A DNA stretch of 64,000 nt from an uncultured Pelagimonas sp. (GCF_947498515.1 NZ_CANMKO010000006.1:186001-250000); one strand, 5' to 3'; positions 51,315-60,614 are shown, numbered from the stretch's first letter. Notes: a model not told the origin generated them from the letters alone. A program made the numbers and translations.

Positions 51315-52313
51315 ATGAGCGTGGAACAAACACCGCTAAAGCCGCATGAGCGTCTGGCAGCATTGCTTGACGATGATATGGGCACTGTAAATGCGTTGAT
51401 CCGGACCCGCATGGCGTCGGAACATGCGCCGCGGATCCCCGAGGTAACTGCGCATTTGGTCGAAGCTGGGGGCAAACGTTTGCGTCCGTTGTTGACGCTC
51501 GCCGCCGCGCGGATGTGTGGGTACGACGGCCCCTATCATGTGCATTTGGCTGCGACGGTTGAATTTATCCATACCGCGACTCTGCTTCACGATGACGTTG
51601 TCGACGAAAGTGACAAGCGCCGTGGCCGCCCCACCGCCAATCTTTTGTGGGACAACAAATCAAGCGTTCTTGTCGGCGACTATCTCTTTGCCCGGTCGTT
51701 CCAGTTGATGACCGAAACCGGCAACCTTGATGTGTTGCGCATTCTGTCAAATGCTGCGGCCACCATTGCTGAGGGCGAAGTGCTTCAGCTCACAGCGGCG
51801 CAGGACCTTGGCACAACCGAAGCGACTTATTTGCAGGTTGTTCGCGGCAAAACTGCGGCTCTCTTCTCGGCGGCAACCGAGGTGGGCGGAGTGATTGCGG
51901 ATCGTCCGGCCGACGAGGTTAAAGCACTCTATGACTATGGCGACGCCCTCGGCATTGCTTTCCAGATCGTTGACGACCTTTTGGATTACTGGGGATCGGA
52001 TGCCACCGGCAAGAACGTCGGTGATGATTTCCGCGAACGCAAACTGACCTTGCCGCTGATCAAGGCTGTTGCCAAAGGCAATGACGAAGAGCGCGCATTC
52101 TGGAAGCGGGTCATCGAAAAGGGGGATCAACGCGACGGCGACTTAGAGCACGCGATTGCCCTTTTGAACAAGCACAACGCCCTCGAAGACACGCGTCAAG
52201 AAGCGCTCGCTTGGGCCGCCCGTGCCAAACAGGCGATGGGTGTTTTGCCGCAAAGCGAGTTGCGTGACCTGCTTATCGAACTCAACGACTTTGTCGTGTC
52301 GCGGGTAAGCTAA
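51315..52313 (+). CDS. ispB: Polyprenyl diphosphate synthase (octa/decaprenyl type)
   Basis: 332 residues. First aspartate-rich motif LLHDDVVDESDKRRGRPT and second DDLLDYWG, both intact, as are GGKRLRPLL and GDYLFARSF. It makes the long isoprenoid chain of ubiquinone. ATG 51315 is used; GGGAG at 51306-51310 is close, so GTG 51321 is a second choice. Divergent from the DUF2007/methyltransferase pair and convergent with ispE, four bases apart. Chain length (C45-C50 in Rhodobacterales) is not readable here. Confidence 0.93.
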   Translation: MSVEQTPLKPHERLAALLDDDMGTVNALIRTRMASEHAPRIPEVTAHLVEAGGKRLRPLLTLAAARMCGYDGPYHVHLAATVEFIHTATLLHDDVVDESDKRRGRPTANLLWDNKSSVLVGDYLFARSFQLMTETGNLDVLRILSNAAATIAEGEVLQLTAAQDLGTTEATYLQVVRGKTAALFSAATEVGGVIADRPADEVKALYDYGDALGIAFQIVDDLLDYWGSDATGKNVGDDFRERKLTLPLIKAVAKGNDEERAFWKRVIEKGDQRDGDLEHAIALLNKHNALEDTRQEALAWAARAKQAMGVLPQSELRDLLIELNDFVVSRVS

Positions 52314-52316
52314 ACC

Positions 52317-53123
52317 CTAGCTGAGCGTCACGTCGCGCACCCACCAATCTGGGTGCGCCTTTGCCAATTGGTGCGCCATAGCCTCTGCGTGACTGCGGTT
52401 GTCAAACACGCCAAAACAGGTCGCGCCAGAGCCCGACATTCGCACCAAGCGCACTCCTTCCAACTGCGAGAGCGCTTGCAAGACTTCATGGATGACGGGA
52501 GCCGCAGCAATAGCCGGCCCTACCAGATCATTGCGCTGTTCGGTCAACCAACCTGTTGTGCCCGTTTTTGGGGGTGCAGACATCTTAGGATTGGTTTTGC
52601 ACGCCAGCCCTTTGAACACGACAGGTGTCGGGACTTCGACCCTTGGATTAACCAAAACTGCAAATAGTGGTTCGCAATCGAGGGGTGTCAGCACCTCGCC
52701 GACACCCTGCATTCGAACCGCTTTGCCGACCTGACATACCGGCACATCGGCCCCAAGTGATACAGGGTCACCGATACAGGGCCGGTCAAACAACAATGTC
52801 ATAGCGTTCAAAACAGCCGCCGCATCCGACGATCCACCGCCGATACCCGCCGCATGAGGCAAGTTCTTGGTCAAATGGATCGACACGGTTGCGCCAAAGA
52901 GCTCGGCCGCTTTCCAGCACAGGTTGCGGTGGTCGGTCGGAACACCCTTGGCAAAGGGCCCCGACACCGTCATTTCCATCTCATCTGACGGCGCGACGGT
53001 TAGAAAATCACCAAAATCTGCAAACACCACCAACGAATCGAGCAAGTGATAGCCGTCATCCCGTTGTCCCGTCACATGCAGCGTTAGATTGATCTTGGCC
53101 GGGGCAAAGACCTCAATCGCCAT
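52317..53123 (-). CDS. ispE: 4-diphosphocytidyl-2-C-methyl-D-erythritol kinase
   Basis: 268-residue GHMP kinase. APAKINLTLHV at the N-terminus and the ATP loop LPHAAGIGGGSSDAAAVL are IspE hallmarks; MSGSGATCFGVF is the third motif. It phosphorylates CDP-methylerythritol in the non-mevalonate isoprenoid route. ATG 53123 overlaps the TPR gene by eleven bases; the longer frame from 53240 lies inside that gene and is rejected. Together with the facing polyprenyl synthase it makes a small isoprenoid locus. Confidence 0.95.
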   Translation of the reverse strand: MAIEVFAPAKINLTLHVTGQRDDGYHLLDSLVVFADFGDFLTVAPSDEMEMTVSGPFAKGVPTDHRNLCWKAAELFGATVSIHLTKNLPHAAGIGGGSSDAAAVLNAMTLLFDRPCIGDPVSLGADVPVCQVGKAVRMQGVGEVLTPLDCEPLFAVLVNPRVEVPTPVVFKGLACKTNPKMSAPPKTGTTGWLTEQRNDLVGPAIAAAPVIHEVLQALSQLEGVRLVRMSGSGATCFGVFDNRSHAEAMAHQLAKAHPDWWVRDVTLS

Positions 53124-54828
53124 TCGCAACCTTGAGCGGCTCGGCCCCTTCATCCGAAAGAACCTGATCCAAACCAACTTCGAGCTTGCGACGGATGCGA
53201 TCAACATCTGCCTCTTCGGCGGCCTCTTCCCAATCGGCAAAGCTTAGGGCGCGTTTCCACATAAACTCCGCCTCGCGGGTTCGGCCGACGGCCCAATACA
53301 CATCACCCAAATGATCGTTCACAATTGGGTCAATCGGCATCAATTCCGCCGCGCGCTCCATATGGGGCACGGATTCTTCATAGCGGCCAAGGCGATATAG
53401 AACCCAACCCAGCGAATCGACGATGTAGCCAGCATTCGGTTGTTTCGAAACCGCGCGTTGGATCATTTCCAACGCCTCGTCCAACTTCATCTGCTTTTCG
53501 ACCAGGGAGTACCCTAGGTAATTCAACACCTGTGGCTGTTCTGGGTTTAGCTCTAACGCCTTGCGAAAGTCGACTTCGGCGGCTTCCCAATTGTCTTGGC
53601 GCTCATTCGCGATCCCACGGGTGTAAAACAAAAACCACTGACGGTCTGTGACTTCTTCATAGAGGTCAATCGCCTTGGTGTAAGACGCGCTGGCCTCAAC
53701 AAACTTCTCTTCGGCGCGCAGCATGTCGCCCAGCGTTGAATGCACAATTGGCAAATCACCATGGCTTTCGGTCAGGCCCCGCAAAACGGCAATCGCCTCG
53801 TCGGTTTTGTCCTGCGCGCGCAACGCAGCCGCCCGGCCAAGTTCGGCGGCGTGATGTGAACTATCGTCTTCGGGCACACGGGCATATGTGGTCACCGCCA
53901 GTTCATAGCGCTGCATCGAGTCCAACACTTCGGCAGTCAACAGAATCGCATCCACATGATCGGGGCGCAAAAATTCCGCGATCTGAGTGTAGATCAGCGT
54001 CAGCTCATCGTTGTTTTCATTCGATAGAGCCCCACCAAGCGAATAGAACACCTCGGCAATCCCATCGCGCGGCGACTTCACATGGGTAAAGGTAAGCTTC
54101 TCACCGGCCTCAAGCGCCGTGCGCATCGCATCTAGCTCAGGGTCTAGGTCACGTCCAAAGGCGCGGCCAAGCAAGGCAATCGCGTCATCGTTGCGCTCTA
54201 GCTGGCTCAGAATCTCAGCATGGGCCATGACACCACGGCGCGTTAGCCCAAGCCCACCAGCGTTATCGGTCGCAAACAGGGCCTCGGCGTTTTCGAAATC
54301 TCCAACCGACGCCAGGGCAAGCGCCTTGTGGTAAACGGCAAAGCCGCCCAAACCTTGGATTTTCTTGACCTCTTCAAAGCCAACTAAAGCCGCGCTCATA
54401 TCGCCTTGGCCCAATTGTGCCCAGGCCTGAACAAGACCGTCGGCAAGCGGACCGAGCGCGCGTTTATCGGAAATCGCCTGCAAAATCGCACCATAGTTCT
54501 CGGCTTTGGCATCGCGGGCAACGGTGGCCATTTGCGCAATCTGGCTATTCAAACCAAGGTCGGCCATGTGTTGTGCTAGCCCAGAGGCGGTTTCGACCTC
54601 ACCCAAGGCCAAATTCGACAACACACCGCGTTCCAAAAGCTCGGGCCGGTCCGGGTCGAACATGATGGCACGGCCATAGTAATGCGCAGCGGATTTGAAA
54701 TCCCCCAAGAAGCTGGCTTGCCGTGCGGCCAGATAATCGCCCGAGATGCCATTGGCCCCGACGCTCACCGGAAGGCACGCCCCCGCCATCATCACAGCTG
54801 CACGAAATGTGTTTGCCCAAAATGCCAC
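53113..54828 (-). CDS. Exported TPR-repeat protein
   Basis: 571 residues. A signal peptide (FWANTFRAAVMMAGACLPVSVGANG) precedes many tetratricopeptide repeats; clear ones include LAARQASFLGDFKSAAHYYGRA, AELGRAAALRAQDKTDEAIA and, near the C-terminus, NYLGYSLVEKQMKLDEALEM and VNDHLGDVYWAVGRTREAEF. It is the large TPR protein often found next to ispE in Rhodobacterales and is likely a periplasmic scaffold. GTG 54828 is preferred over the unsupported extension to 54927. It is co-translated with ispE by overlap. Confidence 0.88.
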   Translation of the reverse strand: MAFWANTFRAAVMMAGACLPVSVGANGISGDYLAARQASFLGDFKSAAHYYGRAIMFDPDRPELLERGVLSNLALGEVETASGLAQHMADLGLNSQIAQMATVARDAKAENYGAILQAISDKRALGPLADGLVQAWAQLGQGDMSAALVGFEEVKKIQGLGGFAVYHKALALASVGDFENAEALFATDNAGGLGLTRRGVMAHAEILSQLERNDDAIALLGRAFGRDLDPELDAMRTALEAGEKLTFTHVKSPRDGIAEVFYSLGGALSNENNDELTLIYTQIAEFLRPDHVDAILLTAEVLDSMQRYELAVTTYARVPEDDSSHHAAELGRAAALRAQDKTDEAIAVLRGLTESHGDLPIVHSTLGDMLRAEEKFVEASASYTKAIDLYEEVTDRQWFLFYTRGIANERQDNWEAAEVDFRKALELNPEQPQVLNYLGYSLVEKQMKLDEALEMIQRAVSKQPNAGYIVDSLGWVLYRLGRYEESVPHMERAAELMPIDPIVNDHLGDVYWAVGRTREAEFMWKRALSFADWEEAAEEADVDRIRRKLEVGLDQVLSDEGAEPLKVANGD

Positions 54829-54944
54829 TATGCGCCCCTTTTTATCTGCACGGTCTTTCCAAAGCCTATGCCGCACGCCGCGGCAACGCAATCGCACAGC
54901 GCTGACAAGACTGTCATTCCAGACCAAGCCAACCGAAATTTATC

Positions 54945-55232
54945 CTAAAGGTCATGAAAACCGCGACATTGGCGCATGGTTGAAAGCTCGCGGTTGCTGA
55001 GTTTCTTACGAAAAGCGACTGCTCCGCCATCCATAGAAATTCGGATGACCCGTCCGGTGATCACATCTCCCAGCACTTTGAACTTTACAATCTGACCAGG
55101 GCGCGCACCAACGTACCCGTCAAAACGCAATCCAGAGACGCTGATATTTGTGACGCGCGCAAGAAACCCCGCCTCGCGCGTGCGAAGTTCAAATGCCCAT
55201 GAACTGGGCCAACGTGGGTCGCGTACCTTCAT
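54945..55232 (-). CDS. PilZ-like small protein
   Basis: 95 residues resembling a PilZ barrel: ARVTNISVSGLRFDG matches the D/N-x-S-x-x-G half of the c-di-GMP motif and GGAVAFRKK ends the barrel. The usual upstream R-x-x-x-R reads only partly (ELRTREAG), so c-di-GMP binding is possible but uncertain. It lies between ETF-QO and the TPR gene on the same strand. The EAL protein at 45648 is the only other c-di-GMP-type gene here. Confidence 0.7.
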   Translation of the reverse strand: MKVRDPRWPSSWAFELRTREAGFLARVTNISVSGLRFDGYVGARPGQIVKFKVLGDVITGRVIRISMDGGAVAFRKKLSNRELSTMRQCRGFHDL

Positions 55233-55293
55233 CTTGTAACCGCATGGCTTCTTTCGGAAGTGTTGCAGTCAAAGATGAAGGTGCGCTTAACGC

Positions 55294-56943
55294 TTACATA
55301 TTTGGATAGTTGGGGCCGTCGCCGCCCTGTGGAACCGTCCAAGTAATGTTCTGGCTCGGGTCTTTGATATCGCAGGTTTTGCAATGCACGCAGTTCTGGA
55401 AGTTGATGACGAACTTGGGGTCTTTGCCCTCTTCGCTCACAACTTCGTAGACACCCGCAGGGCAATAGCGCTGCGCAGGCTCATCAAACTGACGCAAGTT
55501 GACAGTTATCGGCACGTTTTCGTCGGTCAACTTAAGGTGCGCCGGCTGGCTTTCCTCGTGGTTGGTAAAGCTAAACGCCACGTTGGTCAGGCGGTCAAAG
55601 CTGATCTTGCCGTCCGGTTTCGGATAGTCGATCGGCTCATAAGCTGCCGCCGCGCCGGTGCTTTCAGCATCGTTTTTGCCATGCCCAATGGTTCCAAACA
55701 GCGAAAAGCCCATGGTGTTGGTCCACATGTCCAGACCACCCATCGCCAAAGACGCGGTCAGGCCCCACTTGGACCACATCGGCTTGACATTGCGGACTTT
55801 TTTCAGGTCCGCACCAATGGCACCGTCGCGGACTTCGGTCTCGTAATCGTTCAACTCATCGCCCTGACGATCCGCTTTGATCGCCGCCACGGCCGCTTCA
55901 GCCGCCGCTTTGCCAGACAACATCGCGTTGTGGTTGCCCTTGATCCGCGGCACGTTGACCATGCCAACCGAACACCCCAGCAGCGCCACACCCGGTGCCA
56001 CCATTTTTGGCATCGATTGGTAACCACCCTCGGTGATCGCCCGCGCGCCGTAGGCCACGCGTTTACCGCCTTCCAACAGCTTTTCGATCATCGGGTGATG
56101 CTTGAAGCGTTGGAATTCCATGTAAGGGTAAAGATGAGGGTTTTTGTAGTTCAGGTGAACCACGAAACCGACATAGACCTGATTGTTTTCAATGTGATAG
56201 ATAAAGGATCCGCCACCAGCATTGCTTCCCAAAGGCCAACCCATCGTATGGGTCACGGTGCCTTCTTTGTGCTTGGCCGGGTCGATTTCCCAGATCTCTT
56301 TCATGCCGATACCGAATTTCTGCGGCTCTTTTCCGGCCTGCAGGTCGTATTTGGCGATCACTTCTTTGGACAACGATCCGCGCACACCTTCGCCAAGGAA
56401 GACATATTTGCCGAGCAATTCCATACCCGGCTCATAACCCGGCCCTTGGCTGCCATCGGCTTCTTTGCCGAATTCACCGGCGACAACACCGCGCACTTCG
56501 CCGTTTTCACCGTAGATCAGCTCGGAACAGGCCATGCCGGGGAAGATTTCCACGCCCAGCGCTTCGGCTTGTTCGGCCAACCAGCGGCAGACGTTGGCCA
56601 TCGACACGATGTAATTGCCGTGGTTGTTCATCAAAGGTGGCATCGGCCAGTTCGGGATGCGAACCTGACCGGCTTCACCCATCATATAGAAGTTGTCTTC
56701 TTTGACCGGCACGGTCACCGGCGCGCCTTTTTCTTTCCAATCCGGGATCAACGCATCAAGGCCCGATGGGTCAAGCACGGCACCAGACAAGATATGCGCG
56801 CCCACTTCTGAGCCCTTCTCAAGCAGAACAACCTCAAGGTTTTCGTCCAGCTGCTTGAGACGGATCGCGGCGGAAAGGCCCGCTGGCCCGCCGCCTACGA
56901 TCACAACATCATATTCCATCGACTCGCGTTGCACGTCGCTCAT
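55294..56943 (-). CDS. Electron transfer flavoprotein-ubiquinone oxidoreductase
   Basis: 549 residues, normal for ETF-QO. The FAD motif VVIVGGGPAGLSAAIRL opens the protein, and a C-terminal 4Fe-4S site has YCPAGVYE plus NCVHCKTCDIKDP. It passes electrons from ETF to ubiquinone at the inner membrane during fatty-acid and amino-acid oxidation. ATG 56943 follows GGGAGG; the frame from 57024 is an extension. The 255-base gap upstream contains no gene and should hold its promoter. Confidence 0.96.
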   Translation of the reverse strand: MSDVQRESMEYDVVIVGGGPAGLSAAIRLKQLDENLEVVLLEKGSEVGAHILSGAVLDPSGLDALIPDWKEKGAPVTVPVKEDNFYMMGEAGQVRIPNWPMPPLMNNHGNYIVSMANVCRWLAEQAEALGVEIFPGMACSELIYGENGEVRGVVAGEFGKEADGSQGPGYEPGMELLGKYVFLGEGVRGSLSKEVIAKYDLQAGKEPQKFGIGMKEIWEIDPAKHKEGTVTHTMGWPLGSNAGGGSFIYHIENNQVYVGFVVHLNYKNPHLYPYMEFQRFKHHPMIEKLLEGGKRVAYGARAITEGGYQSMPKMVAPGVALLGCSVGMVNVPRIKGNHNAMLSGKAAAEAAVAAIKADRQGDELNDYETEVRDGAIGADLKKVRNVKPMWSKWGLTASLAMGGLDMWTNTMGFSLFGTIGHGKNDAESTGAAAAYEPIDYPKPDGKISFDRLTNVAFSFTNHEESQPAHLKLTDENVPITVNLRQFDEPAQRYCPAGVYEVVSEEGKDPKFVINFQNCVHCKTCDIKDPSQNITWTVPQGGDGPNYPNM

Positions 56944-57198
56944 GCCGGTGTCCTCCCGGGAATTGGCTATTATTCTTCGGACGCAGAGGTAGCGCGGCAG
57001 CGCAGCATTGGTCAATCGGAACACGGCGTCGGTTTAAAGGAATACGACAGAATGTTAGCGATATACCGGTTTTTTACGTAATTTCCTTGCCCGGCCGTCG
57101 AACTTGAGACCGTGCGTGATTCGGAATCCGGGGGTGATCACCGGCAGGGGATTCGCGCACTGCGGCAATGAAATGACGGCGAAAAGCGACCCGTTCAG

Positions 57199-58224
57199 TT
57201 AGTAGACGGCAACCGCCTGCACCGATCCGCGATCCGGGGCCACTTTGAACAAGCGATAGGCATTGGTGCCAAAGTAGAGCGTCCCATCTTTGCCCTCAGC
57301 CGTCGCCGTCACCCACTCCGCCGGACCGCCGGGCAATCGTTGCGCGGTGAGCAACCCTTGCGCCGCGCCGCCATCAACCGGGACAAAGCGTAGATCAACG
57401 CCATTGGTTAGAACAAATGTCTTGCCCGCATCATCAATCATCGCGGCGTTGAAATAATCCTCACCCAGATCAATCAACGTGGCCGAGCCATCGGCCCCAA
57501 CCAAGGCGCTGTCGACGTTCGATCGCAGGATCATCATCTTGTCATCAAGCATCCGCACCTGATGTGGGTAGGACACGCGGTAATGGCTTTGGGTTGTCGT
57601 AAACTCACCCAGATCAAAATCCACCGTGATCACAGACGACACGTAGCCGTCGGTCTTCTGCTTGAACTCCGCCTTTTGCAGCTTGGTCATGTCAGCCGGT
57701 TCATCCAACTTGCTTTCGCTGTCACTTTTGGAGCTTTGCGTCAGAATCAGCGCTGATTTTCCATCCGGGCCAAGCGCCAACATGTCGGACTTGATCTTGC
57801 CCAGGGCAACGCGCGCCTTTTGGCTGCCATCGGCGGCATCTATCAAACGCAGCGCGTCATCTTTCCAATGTTCGTCCAGTACGGCCAGCACGCCATTTTC
57901 GGCGTCATAAACCACTTCATCCGCCCCCTCGACGCTCCAGATGCGGGTCATATCCGCCCCATAAGCAATGAGGTTTTCTTCGTCGTCGCGCATAAAGATC
58001 ATCGCGCCATCGTCGCTATGGATGATCTGGCGGACCATTTCGGGGATGTAGCGACGGTCCGTCACCTCTAGGCTTTCGGCCCCCACCGTATAAACCACAC
58101 GATTGAGACCGCTCAGCACCACGGTTTGACCGTCGGGTGACACGCTTAGCCCCTCAATCCCCTGAGCATGGGACATTCCGGCGACTAGTATGAGGCCCGC
58201 TAGGGCAGGTTTGAAACACGTCAT
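57199..58224 (-). CDS. Exported beta-propeller-like protein, function unknown
   Basis: 341 residues with a signal peptide (cut near MSHAQG). Repeated blade-like units such as LSVSPDGQTVVLSG, LALGPDGKSALILTQ and DDAGKTFVLTNGVDLRFVP suggest a WD40/YVTN-type propeller. A charged, lysine-rich insert (about 190-215) interrupts the middle. It follows the VWA lipoprotein gene by 79 bases on the same strand, so they are probably co-transcribed and act together at the envelope. No enzyme family was recognised. Confidence 0.75.
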   Translation of the reverse strand: MTCFKPALAGLILVAGMSHAQGIEGLSVSPDGQTVVLSGLNRVVYTVGAESLEVTDRRYIPEMVRQIIHSDDGAMIFMRDDEENLIAYGADMTRIWSVEGADEVVYDAENGVLAVLDEHWKDDALRLIDAADGSQKARVALGKIKSDMLALGPDGKSALILTQSSKSDSESKLDEPADMTKLQKAEFKQKTDGYVSSVITVDFDLGEFTTTQSHYRVSYPHQVRMLDDKMMILRSNVDSALVGADGSATLIDLGEDYFNAAMIDDAGKTFVLTNGVDLRFVPVDGGAAQGLLTAQRLPGGPAEWVTATAEGKDGTLYFGTNAYRLFKVAPDRGSVQAVAVY

Positions 58225-58303
58225 GGCAATTCTCACTTTTGGAAATAATGCCAACCAGCGTAAGACAGCCCCAGAACAAGTCAAATGTCAGGAATGACAG
58301 GGT

Positions 58304-59593
58304 CTATTGTGCACAAACGCCACTCTTATAGTTCCCAACCTCTCGGATCACCGCCGATGGGGTGGCCTCACGCCGGGTTCCACTCAGTTCCGATTGCAAC
58401 ACCCGGACCAGCAAATCCTTGAGCTTCGTCACCCGATAACAGGCTATGTTTGGCTCGGCATGGCTATTCCCCACCCCGGAATCATCGGTCAGGAACAGAT
58501 ACCGCCCACCGGACAAAACCGAGGCCTGCCGCATTAGGTATTCGCTCTCGGCACCGACGCCGCTGGCCCCAAGGCCAAAGATTTGCACGTCTTGCCCGGC
58601 GGCGATTTGCGCGGCGCGAATATAGGACAATGCGTTTTGTTTATGCGGCGGCGCATCAGCGATGTGAAAGATGATCCGCTCGCCCTTGCCTCGACGCCAA
58701 TCCAAATTCACCGCCGCTTGCATGGCCTTGTCTGCGGCCTCTGGGTAATCCCCACCGCCATCTGCATTGAGCCGCTTGAGCCAGCTTTGCATTTGCCGTT
58801 GCTGATCGGTGAAACCGTAGTTTTGCACCTCATAAACATCGCCCTGATCGCGATACGCCACAAGACCGTAGCGAATGGAAACACCGGGTGCGGATCGGCG
58901 CGCCTGACGGACAATCCCGGCAAACTCCTTGGTCAACCAATCAAGTTCATCCCCCATGCTTCCGGTGGTGTCGAAGACAAAGACCAGATCAAGGAAGTCG
59001 GGTTGCCAGCCGCTAGCCTTGGGTACGGCGACTTTGCTCCAACCGCCGGCACTGATCACCTGACGGGTCACTTCTTGACCGTCATCAAAGGCGCGTAGTT
59101 CAACTTTGTGCTGCCGCCCGGCCCCAAGCGAGGCGGGAAACACTGTGATCCGGCCATCAACGCCGGAATAGCCGGTGTGAAACGCGTCAGAGGCCCCCGA
59201 CGCGCGGAGGCTATAAGATACGCCCGGCGCAGGTTTGCCATTTGGCCCAACCATCTGAACTTGGATCGGCGTCAACAGGTTGGCACGGGGCAGATCAAGC
59301 TCTTTGGCGGTGCGGCTCTGATACTTTTTGAAGGCCGATAGATTAAGCGCATCATCAATGTCGCCCGCTGTCACCACACCCCGGCGTGCCGATCGTTCCG
59401 GACGCGGTGCCCCCATGTCCGGAACCACCATCGGCTCCATCATTGCATCCGCCGATTCAAGCGCCGGTTCAACCGCTATGCTCGCGTCGACATCCGCCAT
59501 GCCATCCGGGATGTCACAGGCAGACAACAGCGCAAGCCCGATAAAGGTCATCGCAATACGCGTTCGTTTTAAACCAAATTCAGAGCCCGTCAT
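58304..59593 (-). CDS. VWA-domain lipoprotein
   Basis: 429 residues. A type-II signal with lipobox LLSAC predicts an outer- or inner-membrane lipoprotein (aspartate after cysteine, the +2 position, may retain it at the inner membrane). A central VWA domain starts with LVFVFDTTGSM, a MIDAS motif with threonine in place of serine at one position, and continues with VSIRYGLVAYRDQGD and GGGDYPEAADKAM. It may bind metal and a partner protein. The start codon lies beside a TGTG-N7-CACA palindrome shared with the divergent DUF6502 gene. Confidence 0.85.
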   Translation of the reverse strand: MTGSEFGLKRTRIAMTFIGLALLSACDIPDGMADVDASIAVEPALESADAMMEPMVVPDMGAPRPERSARRGVVTAGDIDDALNLSAFKKYQSRTAKELDLPRANLLTPIQVQMVGPNGKPAPGVSYSLRASGASDAFHTGYSGVDGRITVFPASLGAGRQHKVELRAFDDGQEVTRQVISAGGWSKVAVPKASGWQPDFLDLVFVFDTTGSMGDELDWLTKEFAGIVRQARRSAPGVSIRYGLVAYRDQGDVYEVQNYGFTDQQRQMQSWLKRLNADGGGDYPEAADKAMQAAVNLDWRRGKGERIIFHIADAPPHKQNALSYIRAAQIAAGQDVQIFGLGASGVGAESEYLMRQASVLSGGRYLFLTDDSGVGNSHAEPNIACYRVTKLKDLLVRVLQSELSGTRREATPSAVIREVGNYKSGVCAQ

Positions 59594-59609
59594 ATCTGCA
59601 CCTCAAAAA

Positions 59610-59672
59610 TGTGTTAATTGCACATTATTCATTTTCCTTGCCCCTTGCAACAAAAATGTGCATTTTGCACAT
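59610..59672. promoter_or_regulatory. Two TGTG...TGCACA palindromes in the VWA/DUF6502 divergent gap
   Basis: TGTGTTAATTGCACA at 59610-59624 and TGTGCATTTTGCACA at 59657-59671, the latter a near-perfect dyad extending to ATGTGCA/TGCACAT. Their centres are 47 bases apart, one beside each start codon (59593 and 59674). The second takes the place of the ribosome site. Most likely operators of a single regulator acting on both genes; the DUF6502 product is a candidate. Confidence 0.7.
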
Positions 59673-59673
59673 C

Positions 59674-60438
59674 ATGTCATCTATGTTCGACTCCCTACTT
59701 GCCGCCTTGGCCCGTCTCATGGTTGCGCGCGGCGTGCCCTTTGCCGATTTGGCCGAACGGCTCAAGGGCCATTACGTCCGCGCCGCCCAAGACCAAGCCA
59801 GCCGCGATTCAAGCTCTGGCAAAGTCACCGATAGCCGTCTTTCGGTTCTGACCGGTTTGCAACGGCGCGATATTGCCCGGCTACGCGCCTTTGAACACAA
59901 GCCCGCCCGCGCCAATCCGCTCAGCCGGCTTGTGGCCACATGGCAAAGTGATCCGACCTATTCAAAAGACGGCCAACCGATCCCGCTTCCCCGCACCGGA
60001 CCGCCTCCCTCCTTTGAGGCCCTCGCCCGCCACATCTGCCAAGACATTCACCCTCGCACCATGCTCGACACGCTAAGTGCCGCGGGGACGGTTGCGGTCA
60101 ACGACCATGTGACATTGGTCGACACCGCCTATGTTCCCCTAAGCGGAAGCGACGAGCAGCTAGCCTATTTGTCTGACAACACCGGCGACCATCTGATGGC
60201 GGCCTGTGAAAACGTCCAAGGGGCAACCCCGGCCCATTTTGAGCGCGCCGTTCATTACACCGGGCTTACCGCCGATCAAGTCACGGACCTCGACATCGCG
60301 TTTCGAGACGGACAGGCCAAGCTTTTGACCCAAATCAACGCCCAGGCCGCCCGCCTAAAAGCCGCCGCGCCCAAAGGGGCCAATCACCGGTTCCGCGCCG
60401 GGACCTATCTCTATTCCACCAAGGTTGATCCATCATGA
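59674..60438 (+). CDS. DUF6502-family protein, putative DNA-binding regulator
   Basis: 254 residues, matching the DUF6502 pattern: an N-terminal part with ARLMVARGVPFADLAERLK and then SRLSVLTGLQRRDIARLRAF, which looks like a helix-turn-helix. Middle and C-terminal parts (HICQDIHPRTMLDTL, CENVQGATPAHFERAVHY) are of unknown function. ATG 59674 lies two bases after a palindrome and lacks a Shine-Dalgarno, so a leaderless message is likely; ATG 59683 is an alternative. It overlaps the tiny lipoprotein gene by four bases and diverges from the VWA lipoprotein gene. Confidence 0.8.
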   Translation: MSSMFDSLLAALARLMVARGVPFADLAERLKGHYVRAAQDQASRDSSSGKVTDSRLSVLTGLQRRDIARLRAFEHKPARANPLSRLVATWQSDPTYSKDGQPIPLPRTGPPPSFEALARHICQDIHPRTMLDTLSAAGTVAVNDHVTLVDTAYVPLSGSDEQLAYLSDNTGDHLMAACENVQGATPAHFERAVHYTGLTADQVTDLDIAFRDGQAKLLTQINAQAARLKAAAPKGANHRFRAGTYLYSTKVDPS

Positions 60439-60614
60439 CATGTCGAATTCTTGCAACCTTGGCCTTGCTAAGCCTCGCGGCTTGCTCCGCCCCGATGGAC
60501 CAAGCCCCAGAGCCTCTAGCCGAACCCATGGTCGAGGCCACAGCCCTTGAAACCGTCGATCCATGCGAGTCGAGCGGTGACGGAATCGGCGGCACAGGGT
60601 GCCCCGAACTTTAG
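60435..60614 (+). CDS. 59-residue lipoprotein
   Basis: Too short for standard calling but clear: ATG 60435 sits inside the stop of the DUF6502 gene (ATGA), and the product has a signal sequence with lipobox LAAC (MTCRILATLALLSLAAC). The mature part is acidic and proline-rich (APEPLAEPMVEA) and ends with two further cysteines (DPCESSG and GTGCPEL), which may form a disulfide. Probably anchored in the cell envelope and made with DUF6502. Function unknown. Confidence 0.8.
   Translation: MTCRILATLALLSLAACSAPMDQAPEPLAEPMVEATALETVDPCESSGDGIGGTGCPEL

Noticed and set aside
55384-56811. 475-codon plus-strand frame opposite ETF-QO
   Set aside because: Antisense shadow of a firmly identified gene; rich in His/Arg/Phe as expected from the complementary strand of a GC-rich gene.
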